Part shown: piece by piece, positions 19,235 through 29,884 of the stretch
Numbering within the stretch: the stretch's first letter is position 1
Layout: every line of letters begins with the position of its first letter
From: Cyanidiococcus yangmingshanensis
Lineage: Eukaryota; Rhodophyta; Bangiophyceae; Cyanidiales; Cyanidiaceae
Assembly: GCA_013995675.1 (NCBI GenBank)
Contig: VWRR01000014.1
Location: 434,001 to 498,000, forward strand
Direction: 5' to 3'
Length of the DNA stretch: 64,000 nt
Position numbers and translations under genes: made by a program
The notes under the pieces: model-generated
Seen by the model: only the letters and a program-made list of their open reading frames with translations
Told to the model about the DNA's origin: nothing
Databases searched by the model: none

Positions 19235-20991
19235 CTTCGCCCGTTACAGAACGACACGCACAAAGTTTATCGAAGCGAAAACTTGTCACTCGATACGCGC
19301 ACGATGCGTGTACGATTCTGTCACGGCTGCGTGCGTGACCGAAGGAGATTGAGCGTCCGGCGAGCATCAGCGGCGATCGCGGAGACGCAGCCCGTCAACG
19401 AGACGAGGCATGGTCTCATCCGGGAGAGAAGCGGATACCTTGTTCGACGGCATGGGCGCATTCCCAGATCGTATCCAGGTATGGTTGAATGCAGGAAGAT
19501 CTATACTGACGGCAAGATTGAGTCATTGTTTGCTAGAATCATCCATATGGAAAGGGTAACGGTTGGTAGGTCTTGTCTTCTCGAAAGCTCGTTTAGAATA
19601 CGAGCTGGTCTTGTCGCTGAACTTGGTGCGATGCCTCCGCGGCCATGAGTCCTTCCAGCGGATGCGTGTTTTGTTTCGCTTTTGGATAGCTTGCGCTCGT
19701 CGAATGTTATCATGTGTTGATCTCTGTCTGATTATCAACAATATATCAAGCAATATTGATCGTTTCCAGGTACATTATGACGTCGTTGCTGACTGTGAAT
19801 GGATGTCGTCTTTTGCAGAGAGCGTGACCTTGACGGAGGTAGGTGCAGAGATGGATGCGTCTGAGAGCACGAGCGCGCCCTGCGATCCATAAGCGAGAAC
19901 TGGTATGCAACAACAACAACAACCAGTCGTATCTGGGTCGAGGGAGCGCAACGAATCCGCTCGATGCCTCTGGTAAAGAGGCTCTTGGAGGATCTCAGCG
20001 GGCGATATTGGTGTAACGATCATGGCCATCACGTCGACATCAAGCTGGTAATGCACTCGTTTCTTCTGCTTCTCTTACGCAGATCAAATCTAGCGTAACC
20101 TTTGATTCTCTTTATCTATTGGTGGCCAATCGCTTCTTTGGCGAACTTTTGTTATGACTAGCTCAGCAGTCGACCAGCGGACAGGAGGCCGACGTGCGGC
20201 AGTCCATCTCGTGCCCTTGCGCTGATTCACGACTAGTCTGGGAGAATCAACGATTGGGTCTATGACGAGTCCCCGCGTCACGGACTTGTTGGCTGAAAGG
20301 ACCTCGAGATGGTGTTCAAGACGCAAACAAGGCAACGATTAGATATTCGCGTGCCGGTCGCTTGCGGTGTTCCAGCCAAACGTGCCTCTCCGAAACGTTG
20401 GTCTCCAGAGCAGTCTTTGAATATCTGAGCAAGTCTCCGGCAGCGCCGGTGCTGCAGTAGACAGTCTGTATCGGTATGGAGTTACTCGATGCACACCGAG
20501 AGCACAGTGAAAGCGTCCCCGCCTGTGCTTGAGTTTTATAGCAAACCATCCGGTTTCGGTCTAGATCTTTGCTACGGGTGTGATGTCTCCACCTACAAAC
20601 AAGTCAGGCCCGTTCTCTAATGCTTCAACGCTTCTTGGCCAAGGTTTGACGCCTATCCAAGAAGTAGGGAAACAGCAGCACGACTGACCAGCGTTGAACA
20701 GCTTTTCACTCAAACGCTTCCAAACATAAAAAGTCTTTCACTTGTGTCTCAGGGATAACTAAAGAAATACCAGACTTGATCAAAGCAAGAAACAGCGCTT
20801 CGGTCTGCCATTACCCAAGAGGTATTCTAGAGACTGAGGTCCAGTCGTCTGCCAACAACCCGAACAACCACGCGTTGTTCAACGTTCGGACTTGCAACCA
20901 ACGCCTTGAAGCGCCGCGCTTGGTCGTTCGCAAAAAAAACTCTCGGCTTGATCCCAGTAGAAACAACCCCATTTGTTTGAATAGGAGAGCC
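19235..20991. other. Long divergent intergenic region with a CAA microsatellite
   Basis: About 1.76 kb lies between the divergent BRO1-like and cytochrome b5 reductase genes. A short (CAA)n run sits near 19907-19922. A minus-strand frame at 19775-20026, starting with ATG (MAMIVTPISPAEIL) and containing five consecutive Cys, is possible but unsupported, as are small plus-strand frames. No tRNA or known RNA gene was recognised. Confidence 0.45.
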
Positions 20992-22014
20992 ATGCTGCGT
21001 ACAAGTCAACTTCGCGGTCTTGCAGCTGCTGCCGCTGGCTGTCTCGCGGCAACTGTTGCTTACAACCACGTTCCTAGAAAGGCTTCTTTGGAGTCGCCGC
21101 AGCCCCGTTCCATACTGTCGCAAGTCAGGGCTTTGTGGTCTGCGGAAGCGCAGTCTCTTGACCGTCGACTGGGGGGTGAGCAGGCGGTCCTGCAACCGAA
21201 CGAGTGGACAAGCTGGAAGCTTGTGCGATCCACGGCGGAGACCGCCACCACCAAGCGTCTGGTCCTTGAGCCGGTCGCAGACCCTGAGACGGGTATCACG
21301 GTGGCAACGAGCACCCCGCTGGATATTGCACCGATATCTTGCGTCCTGTTTCGAGCTCGTACAGGTGATTCAGACAATGATGTGGTTATTCGGCCTTACA
21401 ACCCGATCAATATGCGTTATACGGACGGTCCGTTGATGTTTCTGGTGCGGCAGTATCCGGAGGGTCGAATGTCGAACTATCTGCATGACATGCGACCTGG
21501 TGACATGATTGAGATGAAGGGCCCCTTCGAGCAGTATCGTTTCGTTGAAAAGGAGCATGCTGGTCGAGATATTGCCTTTATTGCAGGCGGGACTGGACTC
21601 ACGCCGTGTCTGCAGCTCATCCAAGACCTTGTGCAGCGACACCAAGAGACGAACCCTCGCGATCGACCATCCCACTTGACATTGATCTTCGCGAACAACT
21701 CGGAAATGGAAATTCTGCTTCGAGAAGAACTTGAAGCGATGGCCGCATCCAGTGATGGGTATCTGGACATTCATTATTTGGTGCGAGAAGCGCCGCTCGT
21801 TCCAGGGCCGCAGATCACTCAGGGTATTGTCACCAGACCATACCTTCGGGAGCGGTTGCCACCGCCGGAGCAAAATCCTCTCATCTTTGTCTGCGGTCCA
21901 CCAGGCATGATGGAGAGCGTGAGCGGTCCCAAGACGAAAGATAAGAAGCAAGGACAGCTAGCAGGCTTTCTGCGTGACCTCGGTTACAAGGAGTCTCAGG
22001 TGTGGAAGCTTTAG
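20992..22014 (+). CDS. NADH-cytochrome b5 reductase
   Basis: The 340-residue flavoprotein moves electrons from NADH to cytochrome b5 for lipid desaturation, sterol synthesis and related reactions. A hydrophobic N-terminal anchor (about 7-27, LRGLAAAAAGCLAATVAY) points to the mitochondrial outer membrane or ER. The FAD-binding RPYNP motif is at 134-138, the nucleotide-binding GGTGLTP at 199-205, and CGPPGMM at 301-307, in the usual order. The ATG at 20992 is the first in the open frame, which extends upstream only with non-ATG codons. The tail has an insert (GPKTKDKKQGQ) before LRDLGY. Family assignment is secure; the compartment is inferred from the leader alone. Confidence 0.93.
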   Translation: MLRTSQLRGLAAAAAGCLAATVAYNHVPRKASLESPQPRSILSQVRALWSAEAQSLDRRLGGEQAVLQPNEWTSWKLVRSTAETATTKRLVLEPVADPETGITVATSTPLDIAPISCVLFRARTGDSDNDVVIRPYNPINMRYTDGPLMFLVRQYPEGRMSNYLHDMRPGDMIEMKGPFEQYRFVEKEHAGRDIAFIAGGTGLTPCLQLIQDLVQRHQETNPRDRPSHLTLIFANNSEMEILLREELEAMAASSDGYLDIHYLVREAPLVPGPQITQGIVTRPYLRERLPPPEQNPLIFVCGPPGMMESVSGPKTKDKKQGQLAGFLRDLGYKESQVWKL

Positions 22015-23204
22015 CGTGCTTTAACGGAAACGGTTTGCTCATAGATGCATCCGCAAACTCGGTGCAAAGGCAACAACAAGATCCACGTGACCAATTTCTT
22101 TGGATATGGAGCATGCATTCGGTTGCGGAATCACTGTTGATGTTTGGATTCTTCTTCGAAATGGGCTCTTTGACCCACGCTTTAGACTCGACATGGATGA
22201 ACGAGCGCTTTGCGAATAGTCTGACTGGACTCCACATCCCGAACTCGACTGGGTATTTTGAGCAGCCGACATGGAGGCTAGAGCGGTATCCAGAGCGGGG
22301 CCGAATCAGGTCGGGTCCTTGGGAGGCTGTGCGCACAACTGTGGCGCCCTAGACGACCCTCGTCATATCCATTCAGCCCATCGATGCAGCAGATAGGCCT
22401 AAAAGCGTTGAACGCTCTACTGGAAAATGAGCAGCCCGCTCTAAGGGCCAAGGAACAGAGAGTTGCCCGCAGCGTCCATGGCCTTCGGTGATGCAGCGGG
22501 CGCTAGCTGCGACATGGTCATGCGCTCGAGCCCGAGTCGTGATGGCTTTGTCTGCGTCCCAGAGGATGAGGCATTCCGAACCTCTTTCGAGAGCCGACGA
22601 TTCTCTGCCTCGATGGGAGAAGAGGGTCGTGCTCGAAGCGATCTACATCCCACGGCAGCGTGACCTTGTGAATCACCCTGCATGGGCGCCGTAACACCGC
22701 CCCAATGGTAACAAATCGAGTCTTGGAGCGGGGGTTGAATAGGGCTGCTGAATCTCCTGTTCAGGCGCCCTTTCACGGCCACGACATCGCGGATTCCCTT
22801 GGAGACAGTCCGTTTCGCATAGAGAGTCGGTCTACATGCATCTTTGCTGACGTACTCTACAACCAAGCCGAGCAATCAGCGCCAGTTTCGCGTCACGTGA
22901 TCTTTATGCACTGAAATTCAGGGACTCACAAGCGACTTGGCATTGTTCAGGCGCATACTGCAATAGACTTGCTTCCTTGACAGCCAGCGCCTCGCTTGGG
23001 CATGTTGCGCGTGCTCGACGCTTTCCATCTCGCTTCGGGTGGACGCTACCTAACGATCGATGGTGAACAGTCTATCGCCCTCGGTCATGCACAGTGAGCA
23101 TGTGCGTTTCGTGAGCATCAACTGCATCGAGGTTTCTCTCCCGTTCCGAAGGTTATTGGGCGCCTCGAAAACAGAGACGATCAAGCGGATGGAGCCTGCC
23201 GCGC
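22015..23204. other. Convergent intergenic region, nothing recognised
   Basis: About 1.2 kb lies between the stop codons of the reductase and the pseudouridine synthase. A 144-codon minus-strand frame (22441-22875) is open but its first codon is TTG just after a stop and its ATGs lie well inside, so it is not called. No RNA gene or repeat was seen. Confidence 0.4.
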
Positions 23205-25355
23205 CTAAGACACTACCTGGTCCAGAAGATGACGTTCACAATATTCGAGGCACTGCTCTGTCGTCGGCCGACGAGGAAGCTTACCCACTTCTGCTGCCTC
23301 CTGCAACTGGTCACGCAATCTCGCCAGCTCGGGGCCAGGCAAGAGATCGAACTGGATTGCTAGGGTCGTCTGGATGCCTCGAGGCAATTCGACCATGACA
23401 TCCGTCTTGTAAGTCGTTCGTGGATTCAGCAGCGTCGCTTGGCGTCGGCGTTCTACAGCGGCCTCGGTCGCTCGCTCCCGCCACAAACGGTACTGCTGCG
23501 TGAGTTGCTCTTGATTCAGGTACGTTACCCGTGCTCCGTACTCGGGATTCAGAAATTCGGCCCATTCATGCTGACTCAGTGCACAAACGTGCGGTATGAG
23601 CGTCTCGAGTCGAAAGCGGCTCATTCGCTGCTCGCTGCATTCGCTGGCGACCAGTCGGTGGCGGCGACGACGGGGATCCCAGAATGACGGCCTTGACAAC
23701 ATAAGGCAGGAACCCGGAGCGCGCCAGAACAGGACTCGATAGGGACCGTCGAGTGCTGCCCTTAGGGCATCCAGAGAAAGATGGCCGCGGGCGACAAGCA
23801 CGGCAGCTCCGATGAGGAGGCGAATCTGGTGGAGCACAAAAGACTGGCCACGAATGTGCACCAGCAGGAAATCGTTCTTGCCTGTTGGTCCATAAGGTAG
23901 CGGTTCCATCTCAAAACGGTACACGGTTCGGATGTAGTACGGGCTCTGTAACCGATCCGGATGAGCGACTGGAAATGCAAGCTGAGTCAGACATCGGTAC
24001 GGTTTGCGTTCTTGGATACGTACACAGCGCGGATCATCATGCTCTACGGGTGCGAGCTCCCTTTCCGGATGAGTCTCTCGGATCGCTTGTTTGGCCAGCT
24101 CGCGTTCTTCTTGAAAGCGCGACTGCAGGTGAGGAGTTGCTTGTTCCGTCCTCTCGTTGGAACCCTTCTGTATGGAGTCCGCGTCCGCAGCATTCCATGA
24201 TGGATCCATTTCTGCTCCATGATCACAAAACGGGGTTGCAGCGTCTGCATCGAGGCGTTGCGACTTGCTCTCTGTTGATGCAGCCTCATCACGATGAGAC
24301 AGCATTCTCAAGGAATCCTCAGCGCCAGGCCCGGACAAACGCTCACTGCTACGCGCTTGTTGCAGAGTGCTGCTGCAGTCGTCATTCGCATTGGGCCCCG
24401 AGTCGTCGAGCCGCACATCATCCCAGTCGTCGTCATCGGTATTATCAACGTCATCGGCATCTCCATCGTCAACAAGATCGTTCATGGCGCTTGCATCGGT
24501 GGCTTTCCCACTGCTGCGACCCCGCGTCTTGCGCTCCTTACCGCTGAAATTATGAAAGCGATGGGTTCCCTCGAAACATCGCAATGCTTTCACGAAGAGG
24601 TCTTCGTGACCTCCCAGCACCCACCGTGGCAAAATGTACTCATACTCGCGCATGGTGCAGGCTGCTCGAGCGCGAAAACCTTTCGTGGTGCGCTCGCCGC
24701 CGTAAACCTGAATACTTGGTGGTAACTGGGCATTCAGCTTCTCGATGAAAGAGGCTTGCAGCGCTTCGTGATCATCCAGATCGCGCTCGAGGTCCAGGAG
24801 TAGTTTCACGGATACCACGTTGGCGACGGCGTGGACACCTTTGTCTGTCCGTGAAGCCCGCGACCAGCTTACTTTGCGGACATGCTCTAGGTTCCGTTCA
24901 GTGATCGCGCCGATGCGGTAAAGCGCTTGCACAAGTTCGCCCTCCACTGTTCCATCCGAGACGCTTACCATGGTGTCACCGTTCAGATCGCCTGTGTGCG
25001 TGCTGGCCTCGGTCTCGTTGCGTCGAGGTTGCACGACTTGTGAGCCGCGGAAGCAAGTACCAATGTAACCGAACCAGAGGGCTACGTTTCGCTTTTTAAG
25101 CGCATTCTTTGACGTTGATGGATCTAGTTCGCTCATGGTAGAGAGCCGGCGCTGGTCACTTGCCCGAAACGGACTCAGTTGACGCACTAACCGAGTCGCT
25201 GTTGGGCAACGTGCCGGCACAAGCCAAACTCTTTGTGTGCGTAACGTGCTCCTTGCCGGGCTCACGCGTCCAATAGGAAACAGATTGTGGCCAGGTGCTA
25301 GAAGTGGTAAAGAAACGCGCCAGTTAGACCAGCAAAACGTCCAAGAATAGGGCAT
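23205..25355 (-). CDS. PUS1: tRNA pseudouridine synthase, TruA/PUS1 family
   Basis: The enzyme isomerises uridines in tRNA (and, in PUS1, some snRNA and mRNA). The catalytic Asp lies in SRASRTDKGVHAVAN (Asp171 from the ATG used). The second half of the fold is present with HIRGQSFVLHQIRLLIGA and a long C-terminal extension. From MPYSW the protein is 716 residues; its first 73 residues are rich in Arg, Ser, Leu and Pro, have no acidic residue before ASDQRR and end in RRLSTMSE, which fits a mitochondrial presequence. A second in-frame ATG at 25136 (MSELDPSTSK) would give a form without it. An acidic, low-complexity insert of roughly 170 residues (276-444) splits the catalytic domain. TruA/PUS1 is certain; PUS1 rather than PUS3 is likely. 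Confidence 0.88.
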   Translation of the reverse strand: MPYSWTFCWSNWRVSLPLLAPGHNLFPIGRVSPARSTLRTQRVWLVPARCPTATRLVRQLSPFRASDQRRLSTMSELDPSTSKNALKKRNVALWFGYIGTCFRGSQVVQPRRNETEASTHTGDLNGDTMVSVSDGTVEGELVQALYRIGAITERNLEHVRKVSWSRASRTDKGVHAVANVVSVKLLLDLERDLDDHEALQASFIEKLNAQLPPSIQVYGGERTTKGFRARAACTMREYEYILPRWVLGGHEDLFVKALRCFEGTHRFHNFSGKERKTRGRSSGKATDASAMNDLVDDGDADDVDNTDDDDWDDVRLDDSGPNANDDCSSTLQQARSSERLSGPGAEDSLRMLSHRDEAASTESKSQRLDADAATPFCDHGAEMDPSWNAADADSIQKGSNERTEQATPHLQSRFQEERELAKQAIRETHPERELAPVEHDDPRCVRIQERKPYRCLTQLAFPVAHPDRLQSPYYIRTVYRFEMEPLPYGPTGKNDFLLVHIRGQSFVLHQIRLLIGAAVLVARGHLSLDALRAALDGPYRVLFWRAPGSCLMLSRPSFWDPRRRRHRLVASECSEQRMSRFRLETLIPHVCALSQHEWAEFLNPEYGARVTYLNQEQLTQQYRLWRERATEAAVERRRQATLLNPRTTYKTDVMVELPRGIQTTLAIQFDLLPGPELARLRDQLQEAAEVGKLPRRPTTEQCLEYCERHLLDQVVS

Positions 25356-26521
25356 CCAAGGACTTGCCACCACGTTGACGTTGTCTTTGGCGGAGCATTC
25401 GTCTGGGCGAGACACCACGGGGCCATGGCCGCGAGCAACGCCATTTCAGGGTCTAGTTTGGAGGGGCCCACCGACGACTGCGGTGTTCTTCACAGCGACC
25501 ATATTGCTTCGTTCTCGTAGCCAGACTCCGAACTCATCTGCTTCGACAACATAATCCATCTGTGCTCGATGCAGTGCTGATCTCGCTTCGTGGAACGGAG
25601 GATCACAGGGTGCATCCGATCTCTGTTTCCGCTCGACATGGCCCTGTCTCCAGGGGCACACGAAGAGCAGTTCTTTTTCTCAATGATCGACCCATGGCAT
25701 TCTTTCGTACACCGTATCATCGAAGAGATGTTCATCGGAGGGCCCGGCCGCGAACAGTCGCTTTATCTTTTCAGCACCAAGTGTCCGCGGTACGGGAGAC
25801 TCGCGATTTTGCCTCCAAGTCTTGCGAAGACATGCTTTCTGCAGTCGCTCGGACGCTCCTATGGGCACTGTTCGAATGTTGATCGATGCCATCTGCTTGG
25901 CCACAGCAGGATGCAGCCCTGAGGTCAATGAATCGAGATCATGCCTGCGGAAACAACCCAGGCCGAAATGTTCAGGAAAATGCCTTTCAAATAACGTATC
26001 GCGTATGCCATCCGAAACTAGCTCCATGGCGTAGACGAACTCGTGATCGAGTCAGTGTCAGGTGATTCCGTTCTGAACCTGAGGAGAGGATGCCGTCAAG
26101 CCGAAAATTGCGCTCAGACTTTATCGATAGTAATCGATCGCCTCAGCGCGACCATGCCAAGTCGCCTGAAACTGCACAATCATTCTTTCGATCATGATCG
26201 GAGCAAATTTACCGAGCCGCCACCCCATCTCATACATCCTCCACTCGTTCAGGGCAATCGAGGCGATGCAGCCAGCAAACGCGTCCCTGCTCTATGCCAT
26301 CCATGCCGGTCGTCCATGAACGGATCGACGTGCACGCATCGGCCAGGCGAGCGTGACACGAATCCATGCACACGTGTCCGCGCGGGATCAGCCATGTCAT
26401 CGCTGGCGGGGCGACGGCGCGTTCCGTGAGATGGCGCGCGCACGCACGCACGTGATCCCCTTGTGCAGCGACAGGGTGCGACGTCGTCTCTCTTGTTGTG
26501 CATTCGATCGAGGAACAGCTC
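25356..26521. other. Divergent intergenic region with open overlapping frames
   Basis: About 1.17 kb lies between the divergent PUS1 and kleisin genes. Between 25490 and 26027 frames are open on both strands, including an ATG-initiated minus-strand frame of 115 codons (25680-26027, MELVSDGIRDTLFERHF). A plus-strand stretch near 25639-25880 also reads plausibly. Neither is recognisable, so neither is called. The last 450 bases before the kleisin are GC-rich with GCGCGCACGCACGCACGTG-like runs near 26433. Confidence 0.4.
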
Positions 26522-28804
26522 ATGTTTTACGTGGAGAACGTATTAAGAAGACGTGGACCGCTCGCAAAAGTGTGGATTGCAGCCACACTGGGTACCGAGC
26601 GTATTCCACGATCCTTCCTGTTGCATGTGGACGTTGCCCGCATCTGTACGGAGCTCCAAAACGCGATTCAAGTTCGTGTCTTTTCCTTGCGTCTACAAGC
26701 ATTCCTTCTTTTTGGTCTTGCCCGGATTTATGAACGGCAAGTTGTTCTGGTCTGTGCTGCTGCAGAAGAATGGTACGGTCGAGTGCGACTCCATGCCCCA
26801 ACGCGAGCACGTCCCGTGCGAGGTCGCCCGCGCAACGCTGATGTTGTGTCTTCACGGGACCTGGGGTCGAACCGCGTCGCCGGTATCGACTCGAGAGACC
26901 GTTCTCATCCGTTCCAATCCTCAGATGCAGCGGGTGGCCAGCGGCATCTTCTCTTGACGGACGCTCGCGCCCGACAGCGGCATACACATGGTGGCGTCAC
27001 CTGGGGACTCGATCCGAGATCTACGACATCGTCCGGCTCGTCATGTGCACTGGCCACCTTATCTGGTCTCGCTGGCAACGCGGACGCACTTTGGCTTCTC
27101 TATCTCACAGAGACGCATGTGCAGGACGAGGAAAACGTAATCTCCAGTTGGCTGAGGCATGCACTGCCGCTGCGGACGGAATCTCCCGGGATTTTGGAGC
27201 CTGACCGGTGGATGGCACGCGTACAGACCGCAGCATCGATCTCGCAACCACGCGGGACGCCTTATCGCGTTCAAAACGAAGACGCCATCACGTTGCCAAA
27301 TCCGATACCGAGCTCCTCCGCCATCGGGCGGTCGCCCATGCCTATATTCGATGGCCAGGAGTCGTACACGCCAAGTGAGGACACCGACCACCCATCCAGC
27401 ATGGTTCCGCGTCGACTCTTGGAAGCGCTGGATGCCGCTGGCGCATCTTGTCCACCCGGTGGCGACATTCATGCGACCAACGGTGCTCCTCTGCCCAGTG
27501 ATATCGACCAGACGACGCCACTTTCAACAACATCATCGTCGAAAACGACCATTGTTATTCCGAGACCGGCGCACAATTGCCAAGAGCGATCAACGCTCGG
27601 CCGGGAACGTGGCCGATTCCGCGAGCATCTGATTCCACCGCCCTTTCTACTAGATGATGGTGATGCACTGACCATTCCACCACATCGTTTGCGCGCAACA
27701 ATGCGGAGTACGCGCGATCTAACCCATCCTCGATCAAGGGGTAGACGTACGACAGCGGCTGGACAAGGGCCGCAACTCGATACCCGAGCATTTCAGTCCG
27801 GATTTGAATCGTGTCCTCAGCGACAGCTTCACATCGTCGTGCGATCCCTTGACGCGGACACGTCTGCCTGGGAGACGGCGCCCACAAAGACGCTGATCTA
27901 TCAGGGTCTGGTGCACGGCCTCTACGCCGTTGCAGTCGCACGATCATGTCCGGTGAGGGCCGCCTATTCCGCCTTGGTCCAGCATCGGTTCGATGCAGAC
28001 ATTGGCTCGCAGACGCAAGCACAGGGACTTGTCCAGGATATCGCTGGTGGACCATGGTCGCGCGCTCATGAACCCAACACTGATACAGGCGCCGACTTGG
28101 GGGCGGGCCATTTGGCGACACCGGAGAGCGCCGCAAGCGTCCCAGAACAGGTGCGTGCCGCCTCCGCTCATGGCTCATTCCAAGTGCTCCATCCGGACAG
28201 TCAACTGCCTGGTGCGTATTCATCAGCAATTCGCTCGGTTTCTTCTGAAGGCTCTGGTCCGATTCCGCGTGTTGCAGTTCCCGCGCTGCTGCGCTCTGGA
28301 TCGTTCACGGCCGAGCCATCGCGCAGCACGGGACTGCGACTCCCTGCGAGTCCCTCTAACACCGATACACCTGTGCAAGCTCCTCATTTTACCGAGCATC
28401 CATCATGTGATGCAGGATACGGCAAACGTGGCGCGCAATCTCCCGTAGGCGTGCCGAGACCAGTGTTATCTCCAGATAGATGCCGCGAGACGATCATCCG
28501 TCTCGCGACTCAAGCGAGGGCGAGCGACCCTGCCGGTTCAACGAGCAGCTCTTGGATTCCTTTCGACAAAGTGCTTGAGGTCCTCACGACAACAGCGACA
28601 GCACCTTCAGTCACAATGCTGGAAGCGCAGCCTCCTGGTCCGCAAGCACGAGGCAGACACGAGTGCCGCCGGGCATGCGCAGCCACGCTGTTTGCCGCAA
28701 GCCTCAAGCTCGCGACGACAGGTGAAGTTTCCGTCCGCCAAGCAGAGCCGTATGCGACCCTCGAGTTGCGCTGGAACCAAAGCTCCAGCGCTTGTGCAGC
28801 GTAA
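26522..28804 (+). CDS. REC8: Alpha-kleisin of cohesin, REC8-like
   Basis: The 760-residue protein has kleisin signatures at both ends and nothing conserved between. Residues 1-90 form the SMC3-binding domain: MFYVENVLRRRGPLAKVWIA, then AATLGTERI, VARICTELQ, and FGLARIYERQVVLV, in the positions found in RAD21/SCC1/REC8. The last 85 residues look like the SMC1-binding winged helix, with FAASLKLATTGEVSVRQAEP then YATLELRW. VWIAATL and VARICTEL recall plant SYN1 and animal REC8 more than mitotic RAD21. The long middle is Ser/Pro/Arg-rich and probably disordered. ATG 26522 is chosen because kleisins start MFY; an upstream in-frame GTG is ignored. It ends 11 bases from the convergent next gene. Kleisin identity is solid; REC8 versus RAD21 is a judgement. 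Confidence 0.85.
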   Translation: MFYVENVLRRRGPLAKVWIAATLGTERIPRSFLLHVDVARICTELQNAIQVRVFSLRLQAFLLFGLARIYERQVVLVCAAAEEWYGRVRLHAPTRARPVRGRPRNADVVSSRDLGSNRVAGIDSRDRSHPFQSSDAAGGQRHLLLTDARARQRHTHGGVTWGLDPRSTTSSGSSCALATLSGLAGNADALWLLYLTETHVQDEENVISSWLRHALPLRTESPGILEPDRWMARVQTAASISQPRGTPYRVQNEDAITLPNPIPSSSAIGRSPMPIFDGQESYTPSEDTDHPSSMVPRRLLEALDAAGASCPPGGDIHATNGAPLPSDIDQTTPLSTTSSSKTTIVIPRPAHNCQERSTLGRERGRFREHLIPPPFLLDDGDALTIPPHRLRATMRSTRDLTHPRSRGRRTTAAGQGPQLDTRAFQSGFESCPQRQLHIVVRSLDADTSAWETAPTKTLIYQGLVHGLYAVAVARSCPVRAAYSALVQHRFDADIGSQTQAQGLVQDIAGGPWSRAHEPNTDTGADLGAGHLATPESAASVPEQVRAASAHGSFQVLHPDSQLPGAYSSAIRSVSSEGSGPIPRVAVPALLRSGSFTAEPSRSTGLRLPASPSNTDTPVQAPHFTEHPSCDAGYGKRGAQSPVGVPRPVLSPDRCRETIIRLATQARASDPAGSTSSSWIPFDKVLEVLTTTATAPSVTMLEAQPPGPQARGRHECRRACAATLFAASLKLATTGEVSVRQAEPYATLELRWNQSSSACAA

Positions 28805-28815
28805 CTTGTCCCCAG

Positions 28816-29157
28816 TTAACGTGTCTTCACCAGTCGAAACGTGAGAGGTTTTTCCGAGTGCAGCACTTGAACTTCACCGCTCTCGATCAAGTGCAGTAAA
28901 ATCCCACTATAGTTCAGCTCGACAATCCGAAGAGTAAAAGGATAGCTTTCTTCGTTTTTTGGTTTACGCCAAAACCATGACCGCGGTTTCGGGCGCGAGA
29001 TCCAGCGTATTCGCGGCCAGTGGTTGGCACTGGTGATCAAGCCCACCGTTTGGCAACAGGCTCTAACAAAGTTCTCTTTGGTCTTACCAACGTCGAAAAC
29101 GCGAACAAACTTTGGCACTGGTGGCTTGGCTTCACTATAGATGTTATCGTCTTCCAT
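28816..29157 (-). CDS. Small protein of unknown function, 113 aa
   Basis: An ATG-initiated 113-residue frame starts MEDDNIYSEAKPP and ends FRLVKTR, converging on the kleisin with an 11-base gap. The middle is basic and Trp-rich (RISRPKP-type stretch with WFWRKPKNEE) and the C-terminal half alternates hydrophobic and polar residues (TLRIVELNYSGILLHLIESG), as in a beta-rich fold. No membrane segment or targeting leader is seen. I do not recognise the family. The overlapping plus-strand frame starts inside it and has a weaker amino-acid pattern, so this strand is preferred. Confidence 0.55.
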   Translation of the reverse strand: MEDDNIYSEAKPPVPKFVRVFDVGKTKENFVRACCQTVGLITSANHWPRIRWISRPKPRSWFWRKPKNEESYPFTLRIVELNYSGILLHLIESGEVQVLHSEKPLTFRLVKTR

Positions 29158-29884
29158 GATGGCCTTTCCGCTGCGAAAGTAGTGGCCTTGCTCAGTCGCA
29201 CAAGGTCGTTCGAACGTTTTCGAAAGACGTCTCGGGCATGGTTTCGTCGCCTCGTCGGCGCGGCGATCCCAAGACGGCGTTCCCGGCTGGTTCGTCACCG
29301 AGGACACGCCGTCCTCTGCCAGTGCCTATGCTGAGGAATCTTGGTTAGGAACGCGAACGATGACAGTCTGTATGAGTGTGTGGCTTTAGCTTGGTCACAG
29401 GCGCTTGTCGTTTCGGGATCTGGAACTCGTCTTCAGTCGTCAAACTGGGCATCCAGCCTCACTTCAGTGAGCGCTGGGGGTTCTTTTCGTGAAAATGCGT
29501 ATGGAGATATCTAGTCTGGACTGAGGGTGGATCGTTGAATGGGCCGAGCCTCTTTGCCACCGACGTTCGTGTCGTTTGCGGTCTCGGTCGACGACAGTCA
29601 TCCAGGGGTGTACATGGTCTTCGCTCATGAGGGACGCCGACACGAACACATCGAACGCGCTCCGTTGAACGACTGGATTGTTTATGTTTAGCTTGCCCTG
29701 TGCGCGAACAGGTTTCGCCAAGAAAGATGTCGCGCCTCAAGAGCGCGTGAGCGCTCACAGAGAGGCGACGCAACCGTTGGACCATGACCCAGCTCCGCCT
29801 GGCCACGAGCGAAACCGCCTCAGCGCGCAGATCGCCCCTAAACCTGACCGTTCCCCTTCGGACGCCGCTCTGGTATGGCTTCAC
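29158..29884. other. Intergenic stretch with coding-like minus-strand fragments
   Basis: About 730 bases lie between two minus-strand genes. Two minus-strand frames (29459-29884 and 29464-29721) read like coding fragments, the second with NINNPVVQRSAFDVFVSASL and MSEDHVHPWMTVVDRDRKR, but neither starts with a suitable ATG. A spliced or alternative-start small gene is possible. No RNA gene or repeat was seen. Confidence 0.35.

Noticed and set aside
22441-22875. Minus-strand frame of 144 codons with SSPIEAENRRLSKEVRN
   Set aside because: It begins with TTG directly after a stop; the ATGs lie well inside; no family match.
25680-26027. ATG-initiated minus-strand frame of 115 codons
   Set aside because: Overlaps open plus-strand frames that read no worse, and nothing recognisable is encoded; kept only as a note.
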